From contig NZ_QKRX01000001.1 in assembly GCF_003284585.1 (NCBI RefSeq), forward strand, positions 1-64,000: a stretch of DNA of 64,000 nucleotides, given 5' to 3'. The position numbers were made by a program, and so were the translations under genes. The notes under the pieces were generated by a model. The model was not told the DNA's origin and made no database searches. It saw nothing but the letters and a program-made list of their open reading frames with translations. Of this stretch, positions 35,348 through 46,968 are shown piece after piece (position 1 is the first letter of the stretch; every line of letters starts with the position of its first letter). This DNA comes from Nitrincola tibetensis. GTDB taxonomy: Bacteria > Pseudomonadota > Gammaproteobacteria > Pseudomonadales > Balneatricaceae.

Positions 35348-36562
35348 ATGAAACGTATTGCCGTCATCGGTGGTGGAATCACGGGTGTTACTTCCGCCTA
35401 TGCGCTGTCTAAACGTGGCTTCGATGTCACTTTGTTTGAAAAAAGCCGTTATTGTGCAATGGAGACGTCCTTTGCAAATGGGGGGCAACTGTCGGCCTCT
35501 AATGCTGAGGTTTGGACACATTGGTCAACCATCTTCAAAGGCCTGAAATGGATTTTAAAATCGGATGCTCCCTTATTAGTGAATCCTAAGCCTTCTTGGC
35601 ACAAACTGTCCTGGTTTGCTGAATTTATCGCCTCTATTCCTCAGTATGAGCGCAATACCATTGAGACCACGCGTTTAGCCATCGCTGCGCGTCAGCATCT
35701 TTTCAGCTGGGCTGAAGAAGAAGGGATAGATTTTGATTTAAAAAAACGTGGAATTCTTCATATTTACCGTGACAAGTCAGGTTTTGACCATGCACAAACC
35801 GTCAGTGCCTTATTAGCTAAAGGTGGACTTGAGCGTTATTCCGTCACTCCTGACGAAATGCGTTCAATAGAACCTACCTTAGCAGGTCAATATTACGGTG
35901 GTTTCTATACAGAAAGTGATGCGACGGGTGATATTCATAAATACACCCTTGGCTTAGCCTCTGCTTGTGAAAAACGGGGTGTCAAAATTTTATATGGGCA
36001 AACCGTTAAGTCGGTTCGCGCCGATAAATTTTTCGCTCAGGTGACATCTGAATCGGAAGGGGCTGTTTCGACGTCTGATTTTGATGCGATTGTCATTTCG
36101 GCAGGAACCGCCAGTCGTGGCCTTGCGGCATCGCTCGGCGATCGAGTGAATATATACCCAGTAAAAGGTTACTCAATTACGGTCAATTTGACAGATGAGG
36201 TTAGTCAGCAGTCTGCACCGACTGTGAGCCTGTTAGACGATGAAACAAAGCTAGTGAGCAGTCGTTTGGGGGATGATCGTTTCCGTGTGGCGGGAACGGC
36301 CGAGTTCAATGGATTGAACAAAGACATCCGTGCCGATCGTATTCGCCCATTAATCGATTGGGTTGAAAGCTGCTTTCCAGGGGTATCCACACGCAGCGTC
36401 GTGCCTTGGGCCGGCTTGCGTCCGATGATGCCGAATATGATGCCAAAAGTTGGTAAAGGCAATTTACCGACTGTCTTTTATAATACGGGTCACGGTCATT
36501 TGGGTTGGACACTATCGGCAATGACGGCTGACATCTTAGCTGAGTCCATTCCTCTGGATTGA
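35348..36562 (+). CDS. DadA-like FAD-dependent D-amino-acid dehydrogenase
   Basis: A 404-residue DAO-family flavoenzyme. FAD site: AVIGGGITGVTSAYALS, then LFEK; the DadA-type ETSFANGGQLSASNAEVW; the C-terminal substrate/FAD region WAGLRPMMPNMMPKVG and YNTGHGHLGWTLS. DadA oxidises D-amino acids to keto acids and passes electrons to the membrane chain. The glycine riboswitch upstream suggests that glycine itself, or its surplus, matters to this enzyme, so a glycine- or D-alanine-oxidising role is possible. The alr/dadX racemase often beside dadA is absent, so I leave out the symbol. Confidence 0.85.
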   Translation: MKRIAVIGGGITGVTSAYALSKRGFDVTLFEKSRYCAMETSFANGGQLSASNAEVWTHWSTIFKGLKWILKSDAPLLVNPKPSWHKLSWFAEFIASIPQYERNTIETTRLAIAARQHLFSWAEEEGIDFDLKKRGILHIYRDKSGFDHAQTVSALLAKGGLERYSVTPDEMRSIEPTLAGQYYGGFYTESDATGDIHKYTLGLASACEKRGVKILYGQTVKSVRADKFFAQVTSESEGAVSTSDFDAIVISAGTASRGLAASLGDRVNIYPVKGYSITVNLTDEVSQQSAPTVSLLDDETKLVSSRLGDDRFRVAGTAEFNGLNKDIRADRIRPLIDWVESCFPGVSTRSVVPWAGLRPMMPNMMPKVGKGNLPTVFYNTGHGHLGWTLSAMTADILAESIPLD

Positions 36563-36596
36563 GACGTCTTGCCAACATAGGTTTAGATGCGTAAAT

Positions 36597-36638
36597 AACC
36601 GCATATCTCTGAAAAAGACAGAGGTGTGCGGTTTTTTT
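36597..36638 (+). terminator. Rho-independent terminator of the dehydrogenase gene
   Basis: AACCGCA (36597-36603) pairs with TGCGGTT (36627-36633), and CTCTG with CAGAG inside, with a T-run right after. It lies 34 bases past the stop. Confidence 0.85.
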
Positions 36639-36820
36639 ATGGTTGAACAGGGCTTAATGAGTATTTTTCAGTTTGTCGAATAAGGTATCATGTTCTGTCG
36701 ATAACGGCTGGCGCTTATAAAAGCGTAATCAAGGCACAATTCAAATATCAAGTGCGTCGATCCGATGTCTGGTTTTAAGAGTAGCGACATGAATGAATCT
36801 GTTCACCTGAAGGAGTGGTT

Positions 36821-37555
36821 ATGGATATGACCTCTTCAGCACAGGCAAGTGTGCGTATAAAAGGAAGCATGACCAGTGTAGCCTGTATTCAGTTAACTGG
36901 GATGGATGAACAACAGCTATACCTGTTGCAAGATAAGTTAGATGATTTTATTGACAATGCACCGGCACTTATTCGCGGTATGCCCGTGATTCTAGAAATG
37001 TCGAACTGCCACTTAGATGGCCGAGTGTTTGCAGGCATTGTTAGTCTCGTTCGACGCGTGGGTGCAAACCCCTTTGCTGTTCGAGGTTGCCCAGAGTATC
37101 AAGATCTGTATGAAGCACAGGGTGTTAGCTATTTAGGCGATCAACTCGACACACAACGTCGTGTTGCACCTTTAAAACCTGAGCCGAGTGTTAGCCAAGA
37201 ACCTGTGATCATTGAAACACAGATCGCAAATGAAGCCCTTATTATTACCACCCCCGTGCGCTCAGGCCAACAAATTTACGCAAGACAGCGCGATCTTATT
37301 ATTATTTCGAACGTGAGTAACGGTGCAGAAGTAATGTCAGATGGCAGTATTCATGTCTATGGTGCGTTGCGTGGGCGGGCAATGGCTGGCGTGACCGGAA
37401 ATGAAAATGCTCGGATCTTTTGCTCATCGATGGATGCTGAGTTGCTATTGATTGACGGTGATTACCTAATACGTGACTCCATACCTGAGCATGTATTGCA
37501 TAAGCCGTGTCAGACGTTTAAGCGCGATCAAAAAATGATTATTGATTTACTTTAA
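36821..37555 (+). CDS. minC: Septum site inhibitor MinC
   Basis: MinC blocks FtsZ assembly away from mid-cell. It has the N-terminal MinC_N domain and from about residue 140 the right-handed beta-helix MinC_C domain, with IISNVSNGAEVMSDGSIHVYGALRGRAMAG and ARIFCSSMDAELL. I chose ATG 36821: an AAGGAG site is five bases upstream. 244 residues is normal. minD and minE follow in the canonical operon. Confidence 0.94.
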   Translation: MDMTSSAQASVRIKGSMTSVACIQLTGMDEQQLYLLQDKLDDFIDNAPALIRGMPVILEMSNCHLDGRVFAGIVSLVRRVGANPFAVRGCPEYQDLYEAQGVSYLGDQLDTQRRVAPLKPEPSVSQEPVIIETQIANEALIITTPVRSGQQIYARQRDLIIISNVSNGAEVMSDGSIHVYGALRGRAMAGVTGNENARIFCSSMDAELLLIDGDYLIRDSIPEHVLHKPCQTFKRDQKMIIDLL

Positions 37556-37596
37556 CTGGCCTTGTTGATTTGTTTGGGCTTTTTCGGGAGGAATAC

Positions 37597-38418
37597 ATGA
37601 GTAAAGGTAAAGTATTTGTCGTCACCTCAGGTAAGGGTGGTGTGGGTAAAACCACAACAAGTGCCTCAGTTGCGGCAGGTCTGGCATTGGCTGGTAAGAA
37701 AACCGTTGTAATTGATTTTGACGTAGGTTTGCGGAACCTGGATTTGATTTTGGGCTGTGAACGTAAAGTGGTGTTTGACTTTATTCAAGCATTAAAAAAA
37801 GAGTGCAAGCTAAATCAAGCGATTATTCATGTTAAACAAATTAGCGATAATTTGTATATGATCCCGGCTTCTCAAACACGTGATAAAGATCATTTGACGC
37901 ATGAAGGCGTTAAGGAAATTATCAGCCAGTTGGCCGAAGAGTTTGATTACGTGATCTGTGATTCACCTGCAGGAATTGAGAAGGGCGCTAAAATGGCCAT
38001 GTATTTCGCTGATGAAGCGATTGTCGTGACCAATCCTGAGATATCTTCAGTGCGCGACTCTGATCGAATTCTTGGCTTCCTAGACAGCTCTACACGTTTA
38101 GCTGAAGAAGAAGGTAAGCGAATCCCTCAGCATTTATTGATCACGCGTTATTCGCCTGATCGGGTGGAGAGCGGAGAAATGCTGAGCATACAAGATATAG
38201 ATGATATTTTGAGCATTCCTCTGGTGGGCGTTATTCCTGAATCAAGAGTTGTATTGGATTCATCGAACCAAGGTAAACCCGTTGTTTTGAACTCTCAAGA
38301 TCCCGCCGGACAAGCCTACGAAGATGTGATAAAGCGCTTGCTGGGTGACGATGTGCCTATGAGATTTACGGAAATTGAGAAAAAAAGCTTCCTTGGACGC
38401 TTATTCGGAGGTAGATAA
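37597..38418 (+). CDS. minD: Septum site ATPase MinD
   Basis: MinD is the membrane-cycling ATPase of the Min oscillator. The deviant Walker A motif VTSGKGGVGKTTTSAS lies at the N-terminus, DFDVGLRNLDLILG follows, and the C-terminal membrane-targeting helix is KKSFLGRLFGG. I chose ATG 37597 (GGGAGGA site, eight bases apart) rather than an upstream start adding nine residues; this gives 273 residues. minE starts three bases after the stop. Confidence 0.97.
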   Translation: MSKGKVFVVTSGKGGVGKTTTSASVAAGLALAGKKTVVIDFDVGLRNLDLILGCERKVVFDFIQALKKECKLNQAIIHVKQISDNLYMIPASQTRDKDHLTHEGVKEIISQLAEEFDYVICDSPAGIEKGAKMAMYFADEAIVVTNPEISSVRDSDRILGFLDSSTRLAEEEGKRIPQHLLITRYSPDRVESGEMLSIQDIDDILSIPLVGVIPESRVVLDSSNQGKPVVLNSQDPAGQAYEDVIKRLLGDDVPMRFTEIEKKSFLGRLFGGR

Positions 38419-38420
38419 AG

Positions 38421-38681
38421 ATGTCAGGTATTTTTACCTTCTGGCGAGCTAACAAAAAAACGTCGGCCAGTATCGCAAAGGATCGGCTTCAAGTGTTGGT
38501 TGCTCATGAACGTTCAGCCAATCAGCAGCCAGAGTGGATGCCGAAAATGCAGCGCGAAATCCTCGATGTTATTCGTAAATACGTTCCCATCGCCAGTGAT
38601 GATTTGAAAATGGAAGTACGCAACGAAGGCGAGAACGTATCGGTTATTGAAATCAATGTTGACTACCCCATCGGCAAATAA
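38421..38681 (+). CDS. minE: Cell division topological specificity factor MinE
   Basis: MinE stimulates MinD ATPase and drives the oscillation. It is 86 residues, with the N-terminal amphipathic/anti-MinCD part (TSASIAKDRLQVLVAHERS) and the C-terminal dimer domain with EILDVIRKYV. It is the last gene of minCDE; its stop is followed by a hairpin and a convergent gene. Confidence 0.96.
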   Translation: MSGIFTFWRANKKTSASIAKDRLQVLVAHERSANQQPEWMPKMQREILDVIRKYVPIASDDLKMEVRNEGENVSVIEINVDYPIGK

Positions 38682-38725
38682 ACGGTCCATGCCAAAGTTA
38701 GGGTGCGACGTTCAGTCCAATGCAT

Positions 38726-38754
38726 AACCGGTAGCTTTAAATTAGCTATCGGTT
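38726..38754. terminator. Convergent hairpin after minE
   Basis: AACCGGTAGCT (38726-38736) pairs with AGCTATCGGTT (38744-38754), eleven pairs including one G-T. It lies between minE and the convergent GGDEF-EAL gene. There is no T-run on either side. Confidence 0.45.
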
Positions 38755-38782
38755 AAGTTGAGAGAGTGAGAGGTTCAAGAAA

Positions 38783-40942
38783 TTAACGGGAGCTGTCAGT
38801 ATTTGCCCTGGTGATTTCTAACATGCACACATCAATCGGACTTGGTTTAGCAAAATAGTAGCCTTGATAAGTTCGACAGCCATACTGCTCGAGTTGCTTT
38901 TGCTGTTCTAGTGTTTCGACACCCTCTGCAATAATATCCAGCGATAAGGCTTGCCCCATTGCAATGATGGTTTTGACGATCACAGAGTCTTCATTGTCAG
39001 TGGTGATATCCTGCACAAAGGATTGGTCAATTTTAAGTTGATTTAGTGGGAGCCGTTTAAGATATTGTAAGGAAGAGTAGCCTGTTCCAAAATCATCCAT
39101 TGAGAAGCTGACGCCGATCTCTCGTAATTCAAGCATTTTTAAAATGGTCTGTTCTATCTGCTCAAGGATAATCGATTCAGTAATTTCGAGCTTCAAGCGT
39201 TTGGGATTAACCTGATACTGATAAAGCGCTTCCTTAACATCAGCAACAAAGCTGTCCTCTCGGAATTGGCGAGCGCTGACATTGACTGAAAGCGTCAGAG
39301 AATCTGTTGATGGAGAGTTGGCCCATTTTGCCAGCTGCTGACACGCTGTTTTGAGAATCCACTGCCCCATAGGGATAATCAACCCAGTTTGCTCGGCCAG
39401 CGGTATGAAATTAAAAGGTGGAATTAATCCTTTCTCAGGGTGTAGCCAGCGTATTAACGCTTCAGCGCCGATTACCCTTCCGGCATGATTGTATTGAAGT
39501 TGGTAATTAAGACGTAATTGTTCTTTCTCCGTCGCTAGTCTTAGCTCATTTTCTAAAAGCGTGCGTTCTTCAAGTGCTTTTTGTAAGGCGGGATCGTAAA
39601 AACAAACAGTGTTTCGTCCAGCTTCCTTCGCTTGATAGGAAGCAATCTCGGCATGGTTAAGCAGTGCTTCTGCTTTAAGTTCAGAGCCTGAAAATAATGT
39701 TACACCAATGCTTGCGCTGGAAAAGTGCGTGTACTCTCCCAGCGTATAATCGACTGTTAAATGAGCGCAGAGTTTTTCGGACAGTGCTTCGATTTCAAGA
39801 GCAGCATTTGCCAGGTTGTTCGAGCGCAGTTCAAGTAACAGTGCAAACTCATCTCCACCGACGCGGGCCAAAGTATCTGCTTCAGGGATAAGTGACGCTA
39901 ATTGAACAGCCGTTTCTTGCAGAATTTGATCGCCTGCCTGATGTCCTTTTAAATCATTAATGGTTTTAAAACGATCCATATCAATCCATAAGAGGGCATA
40001 GTGTGCAGGATGATGGGCAAGGGTGCTTATCAAATGTTCTAAGCGGTCAATGAGGAGACGTCTGTTAGGCAGTCCAGTTAGGGCATCGGAGTAAATTAAG
40101 CGATGGTTTTCCTCTTCGGCCCGTATGCGTCTTACCATATCGTCACGGAAGTTGAGCAGTAAATCCGCAATTCGCTTGAATTCACCGGAAGTACTATTGG
40201 CCAGGGCTTCAATTTTTACAAGCTTAATCGAGGGGGATTGATTGTAGGCCAGTTGACTTAATGCATCTGCAATTACGCGAATGCGATTTGAAGTTCTGTG
40301 GCTAACAAAGATCATTAAGACCATGAGTAATGAGGCGGTGATTATCGCTAAAACAAGATAATAGAAAAACTCTTTCTCATAAATACGCTGCTCTGTTAAA
40401 TGGCTTCTCTTGGATTGTTCAGTCAATAATACACTGAGCCGATTGCTGAACAATGAAAATTGGGCATAGCTATCTTGGGCAGACGAAAAGAAACGTGAAG
40501 CGATATTTGGATCAATTGCAATGATCTCGGTCGACATAATCATTAAACGGCGGTAGTTTTTAAACTCTTCTTGTAGAGATATAGCAGAGCCATGATTAAC
40601 TATTTTGACTAACTCGGAGTCAGCTAAGCTATCCACAATCTGATTTTGCAGAGCAAGTTCATCGACAATTTCTCGATGAGCGTAGTAGAGTTCAATTTCA
40701 CTGAGCTGCTGTTCATCTGCTTGTTTTAACAGCTCAATGACTCGGAAGTTCAATTGTGCAACGGTTTGATTAAAATTAGCCGCAAGTGCTAATGTGTCAA
40801 TGTTGGCTTCTAATACGCGGCTGTTTTTTACAAAGTGATTTTTCAGCTGTGATAACGCGATATAGTTAAAGATGAAGGCGGCTATCAGAGTGAGCGTTGC
40901 CGGTAAAATCAACATCATGAACAGTGTTTTCCCAGCTTTCAT
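38783..40942 (-). CDS. Membrane GGDEF-EAL c-di-GMP enzyme
   Basis: A 719-residue inner-membrane protein. Helices at about 8-30 and 192-213 flank a helical periplasmic sensor domain. A HAMP-like linker leads to GGDEF (signature at 362-366) and EAL (EAL at 494-496). Both active sites look complete: RVGGDEF, IGAEALIRW, DDFGTGYSS, KIDQSF, and AEGVET. It could therefore make or break c-di-GMP, and most dual proteins with intact EAL act as phosphodiesterases. It follows the histidine phosphatase gene by six bases, so the two are probably one operon. Confidence 0.88.
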   Translation of the reverse strand: MKAGKTLFMMLILPATLTLIAAFIFNYIALSQLKNHFVKNSRVLEANIDTLALAANFNQTVAQLNFRVIELLKQADEQQLSEIELYYAHREIVDELALQNQIVDSLADSELVKIVNHGSAISLQEEFKNYRRLMIMSTEIIAIDPNIASRFFSSAQDSYAQFSLFSNRLSVLLTEQSKRSHLTEQRIYEKEFFYYLVLAIITASLLMVLMIFVSHRTSNRIRVIADALSQLAYNQSPSIKLVKIEALANSTSGEFKRIADLLLNFRDDMVRRIRAEEENHRLIYSDALTGLPNRRLLIDRLEHLISTLAHHPAHYALLWIDMDRFKTINDLKGHQAGDQILQETAVQLASLIPEADTLARVGGDEFALLLELRSNNLANAALEIEALSEKLCAHLTVDYTLGEYTHFSSASIGVTLFSGSELKAEALLNHAEIASYQAKEAGRNTVCFYDPALQKALEERTLLENELRLATEKEQLRLNYQLQYNHAGRVIGAEALIRWLHPEKGLIPPFNFIPLAEQTGLIIPMGQWILKTACQQLAKWANSPSTDSLTLSVNVSARQFREDSFVADVKEALYQYQVNPKRLKLEITESIILEQIEQTILKMLELREIGVSFSMDDFGTGYSSLQYLKRLPLNQLKIDQSFVQDITTDNEDSVIVKTIIAMGQALSLDIIAEGVETLEQQKQLEQYGCRTYQGYYFAKPSPIDVCMLEITRANTDSSR

Positions 40943-40948
40943 CTCCCG

Positions 40949-41593
40949 CTACTCCATTGTGCTTATCAGCGATGACCAATCATCTAATTCAATGGTGCCG
41001 AGATATTCGAATCCGAGTTTTTGAGGGGCTGGCTTGAATATAATAAGGGCGCCTTCTGTTGGAAAATAATCCATAACCTCAACGAGATTGGGGCCATGAG
41101 CCACTAATAGGTGGTTTTCACCTGCTTGCGGTGGTGTGGCTAAAAGCTCGCGAGTGCGTGCAATGATAGGTTGTTTTTCTTCAGTGGTCAGTGCCGCTAC
41201 ATAAACTAAATAGTCATCAATGGTGTAGGTATGATTTGGCAAGACAAGTTCGATGGTGTCTATTGCTCTACACAGAGGGCTTGAATATATCTGAGTAATG
41301 TTCGGAATCAAAAGTGGTAGCTGGGCTCCGAGTTGTTGCATTTGAGTGCGTCCCTCGTCACTCAGTGGTCGTTGGGTTGAGCAGTCAGTTAAATCGACTG
41401 GAACTTGATCCGGCTTTGAGGAGTCAGATGGACCATGGCGCAAGAAAAAGATGAATCCCCCTTGGTTGAGTTGCTTGAGTGTTTCAGTTGCAGGGAGGGT
41501 CGGTGTAAACCTAGTAGGGCTCGTTTGTGCTAGCAGCAGTTGAGGCCATAATGCCGAGACCCAGAAGACAAGCATGAGATATGTTTTAAACAT
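40949..41593 (-). CDS. Exported histidine-phosphatase-family protein
   Basis: A 214-residue protein with a signal peptide (cleavage near LLAQ, about residue 22). The RHG motif FFLRHGPSD, the SSPLCRAIDT motif and the second catalytic-type histidine in LLVAHGPNL are all present, so it is likely active. The substrate is unknown; many exported members hydrolyse phosphate esters. It lies directly upstream of a GGDEF-EAL gene, six bases apart. It may supply a periplasmic signal to that sensor, which is speculation. Confidence 0.78.
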   Translation of the reverse strand: MFKTYLMLVFWVSALWPQLLLAQTSPTRFTPTLPATETLKQLNQGGFIFFLRHGPSDSSKPDQVPVDLTDCSTQRPLSDEGRTQMQQLGAQLPLLIPNITQIYSSPLCRAIDTIELVLPNHTYTIDDYLVYVAALTTEEKQPIIARTRELLATPPQAGENHLLVAHGPNLVEVMDYFPTEGALIIFKPAPQKLGFEYLGTIELDDWSSLISTME

Positions 41594-41717
41594 ATAATAT
41601 CCTTATGAAATGTACTGAATAGACTATAGGAGTCATTCAGTTACTTCAATATCAACGTTATAAAAAATCGTATTAAAGACTAACGTCTCAGGATATTTGT
41701 TCATACGGATGAAGAGG

Positions 41718-44342
41718 TTAGATATCCACTTGCTTCACCAGTTTGGGGCTGGGCTTACCAATATAATAGCCTTGGCCGTAATCTATGCCCATAGCACGTA
41801 TGGCTTCCATTATGTTTTCGTCCTCGACAAACTCCGCGACTGTCTTAATATTTAGCCCCTGTGCTAGGGTAACAATACTCTTAACGAAAGCAAGATCCGT
41901 GGTGTCGGTCAGCATATTGCGGACAAAATCCCCCTCGATCTTAATGACATCAATCGGGAAGTGTTTGATGTAATGGAAGGAAGAGAATCCTGAGCCAAAA
42001 TCATCGATTGCAAAATTAAAGCCTTCAAGTTTTAAGTCCTGCACAAATTTTTCAAGTAAAGCCATATTGCTGACGGTTTCGCGTTCTGTCAGTTCAAATA
42101 CGATTCGACTTGGATGAATCGAGTGTTCCAAGGCTAACTGTCGGACTCTTGAAATAAACTCTCCAATGATCAATGACTTGGGTGAAAGGTTGATAAACAG
42201 CATGCCATCGTAGGTCTGTTCATTCATTTGCTCAAAGGCTTTTTCAATTAATAAATAGTCCATTTTATGGACAACACCTATCGACTCAGCGATATCAATA
42301 AACTCAACGGCAGAGATAATACGATCCCCTAGGTCGATACGCATCAATAGCTCATGGATTTTGACCTGCTTGGATTGTACGTCGAGAATGGGTTGAAAAT
42401 AGGGCACGATTCTCTTTTCTTCCAAGGCATTTAGCACCATCAGATTCTTTTCACCAACGGCCTTAAACACCTCAGCCATTTCATCTTCATTTGGAATGGC
42501 GATTTGATTCTTACCCTCACGTTTTGCCTTGTACATCATGTTGTCTGCAACAACAAATAAGTCTCGGGGGTCGGCTGCATGTCTAGGGTAAATGGCGATA
42601 CCGATCGAGGTAGTTCCTCGTACTTTTGAACCATCAGGTGCGGTTAATACCAGTGTTTCGAGTGAACTGGCGATGCGCTGAGCAACACTGTGAGCTTGTT
42701 CTTCACTGGTTTCAGGTAAAATAATGGTAAACTCATCACCACCATAGCGTGAGACAAAATCACCAGGGCGGACCGCTGCGTCAAGTACACGTGCGAAAGA
42801 GTGCAGAAATTGATCGCCAAAACTATGGCCGTAGCGATCATTCACATGTTTGAAGTTATCAAGATCCAGCATTAAAAGGCTGAACTCTTGATTGTGACGT
42901 GTGGATCGACCGACTTCATAGCCTAAAAGCTCGTGAAACATGCGCTGATTGTGTAAGTCGGTTAGAGGATCTCGTGTCGCATAGTATTCGAGATCTTTCG
43001 TGTATTTATAGATGGCCTTTACAGAGCCAACCAGGTTAAGCAAGGTTGTCAGAATACTATCAATTACGATGTGTCGGATCGGGTCTCGCGCCATTTCAGA
43101 CTGCACCCCGATGCCCACTACGCCACCGATTTTGGGTGTTTCGAGCAGTAAGGATTTGGTTTGCAATTCAATTTCATGAATGCCCAGTGTGAGTTTGTCA
43201 GAATCCTTTGCTGAAGAGGGGCGTGCAATGTGGTGAACAATCTTTAGGATCGGGCAGTCTTTCTGATAATGGTGACTGGATGCCAGTTGCTTTGATACAA
43301 CGGCTTCAAAATCAGACTGTGTTTTCTGGCAGACATCATGGTGCCAGAAAACCTCAAGCTCGTAGCCTTCCTCTTCGATTTGAAAGATGGTCACGAGTGT
43401 GTGAGCGGTAATAATACTGTTAATATCAATTAAAAGATCTTTGATGAAGTCTCGCCAGTCTTTGACGACTTCTGACGTGATAATGAATTTGCTGAGTAAA
43501 CGAATTTCAAATTCGAGAATATCTTTATCGACAGCCACGTCTTTAAGGCGCTCGGTCAAAATACGTATGTGCGAGAAGGTGTTGTTAAATTCTTCGAAAT
43601 AGAAGTCAACATCGCTAATATCCAAGTGTTTAAAATCAGTGACGGTATTGACTGATTCTAAACGGGTGCGCAAATGATCCATGGACAAGTTGATGCGTCT
43701 GGCCACCTTATTTGCAATTATCAACGAAACGATCAGGGTTAAAATACCACAGATAATGAACAGTAGAAGATGTCCGCGGCGAATCTCATCGCTGATTAAG
43801 CGCTTGTCTTCTACTATTTCGATCACGCCTAATGCATCACCGATTGCGGCATTGGTGTGGCATCCAAGACACGCTTGTTCTGCATTTAGAGGGAAGAGTC
43901 TGCGAGTGTGATTGGCGCTGTCGATGATTTTAGCATCACTGCCAGCAAAGAGTTGTTCTACGTGCGTATCCGCATCTCGTTGATTAATAACGCCATACAA
44001 TTCAGAGACCTTGTCACTTCGGTAAATTTCAAATTCGAAAGGGCTATTTTGATAGGCGGCTTTAGTGGTGCTAATAAAGTGCTCAAGCTCTTCTCGAGTC
44101 CATCCTTGACTCATGATTTCAAACATCAAGCTGAAGGTATGATCTGCGATTGACTTAGATGTTTGTTGTGCTTGGCGAGTGAAAATATTCTCGTAAAGAA
44201 TGGATGCGGCTAAAGTAACACCTAGAAACACGAAAAGGGTTACCGTCATAATGGCAGCTACAACGAATCCACGTAATGTTTTAAACAAGGTAAAAAAATT
44301 CTTCAACCCTAGCGCACTCTTATTGTTAGATAATAAAGACAA
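41718..44342 (-). CDS. Haem-c-motif sensor GGDEF-EAL protein
   Basis: An 874-residue protein. A first helix (about 25-50) and a second (about 192-212) bound a periplasmic Tll0287/DUF3365-like domain with a CXXCH motif, C158-LG-C161-H162, that may bind covalent haem. A cytoplasmic GAF-like region (about 270-440) precedes GGDEF (RYGGDEF, 534-538) and EAL, where the motif reads ELL at 664-666 but the DDFGSGFSSF and lysine motifs remain. Redox, oxygen or nitric oxide sensing is inferred. The TTG start lacks a good ribosome site; another TTG at 44306 is possible. An FNR-like box lies upstream. Confidence 0.85.
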   Translation of the reverse strand: MSLLSNNKSALGLKNFFTLFKTLRGFVVAAIMTVTLFVFLGVTLAASILYENIFTRQAQQTSKSIADHTFSLMFEIMSQGWTREELEHFISTTKAAYQNSPFEFEIYRSDKVSELYGVINQRDADTHVEQLFAGSDAKIIDSANHTRRLFPLNAEQACLGCHTNAAIGDALGVIEIVEDKRLISDEIRRGHLLLFIICGILTLIVSLIIANKVARRINLSMDHLRTRLESVNTVTDFKHLDISDVDFYFEEFNNTFSHIRILTERLKDVAVDKDILEFEIRLLSKFIITSEVVKDWRDFIKDLLIDINSIITAHTLVTIFQIEEEGYELEVFWHHDVCQKTQSDFEAVVSKQLASSHHYQKDCPILKIVHHIARPSSAKDSDKLTLGIHEIELQTKSLLLETPKIGGVVGIGVQSEMARDPIRHIVIDSILTTLLNLVGSVKAIYKYTKDLEYYATRDPLTDLHNQRMFHELLGYEVGRSTRHNQEFSLLMLDLDNFKHVNDRYGHSFGDQFLHSFARVLDAAVRPGDFVSRYGGDEFTIILPETSEEQAHSVAQRIASSLETLVLTAPDGSKVRGTTSIGIAIYPRHAADPRDLFVVADNMMYKAKREGKNQIAIPNEDEMAEVFKAVGEKNLMVLNALEEKRIVPYFQPILDVQSKQVKIHELLMRIDLGDRIISAVEFIDIAESIGVVHKMDYLLIEKAFEQMNEQTYDGMLFINLSPKSLIIGEFISRVRQLALEHSIHPSRIVFELTERETVSNMALLEKFVQDLKLEGFNFAIDDFGSGFSSFHYIKHFPIDVIKIEGDFVRNMLTDTTDLAFVKSIVTLAQGLNIKTVAEFVEDENIMEAIRAMGIDYGQGYYIGKPSPKLVKQVDI

Positions 44343-44411
44343 GACAAAATAGGGATAAAAAACGAAACTGTCAATCTAGTGGTAAGTCTTAGGTCCTAAA
44401 ATGAAATTAAT

Positions 44412-44425
44412 CTGATGCAGATCAA
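44412..44425 (-). promoter_or_regulatory. FNR/Anr-like binding site
   Basis: Read toward the gene, the site is TTGATCTGCATCAG, matching the FNR/Anr consensus TTGAT-N4-ATCAA at nine of ten positions. It lies about 70 bases upstream of the haem-motif GGDEF-EAL start. The predicted -10 for class II activation is poor, so the mode of action is open. Confidence 0.45.
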
Positions 44426-44535
44426 GTTTTAAAGCGAACAATAAATTGCGTCGATTGGATGTTTTTTAAGGCTGATTTTATCGAAGAATTGAAATGTATC
44501 TGAGGATTGAAATACCCAGGTAAGCCAACATTACG

Positions 44536-44622
44536 TGGTACCAGTGGCCGGACTCGAACCGGCACGCTTTTAAGGGCAATGGATTTTGAATCCATCGTGT
44601 CTACCAATTCCACCACACTGGC
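44536..44622 (-). tRNA. tRNA-Leu (anticodon CAA)
   Basis: An 87-base class II tRNA. Acceptor GCCAGTG pairs with CACTGGT, the anticodon loop is TTCAAAA in an ATGGA/TCCAT stem, the long variable arm and the GGTTCGAGTCC T-arm are clear, and CCA is encoded. It reads UUG codons. Confidence 0.97.
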
Positions 44623-44657
44623 GTAATTCGTAACTTACTAAGCATTTCGTGGTGCGC

Positions 44658-44685
44658 ATTATAGAGACTTTCACAAGAAGGTCAA
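44658..44685 (-). promoter_or_regulatory. Sigma-70 promoter of tRNA-Leu
   Basis: On the minus strand TTGACC and TATAAT are separated by 16 bases; the -10 is perfect. It lies about 36 bases before the mature tRNA-Leu 5' end, in good position. Confidence 0.8.
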
Positions 44686-44750
44686 TCATGACTGAAAAAA
44701 AAATTTTAATCAGTTAAAATACGGCACCTTTTAAGTAATGAAGAAGCCCT

Positions 44751-46933
<2,183 letters not shown>

Positions 46934-46968
46934 CCTGTTTCTTAAACAACACTCAGGAGAAAGCCTTA

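Noticed and set aside
44422-44616. Minus-strand frame over tRNA-Leu
   Set aside because: It reads the tRNA itself and has no protein features.
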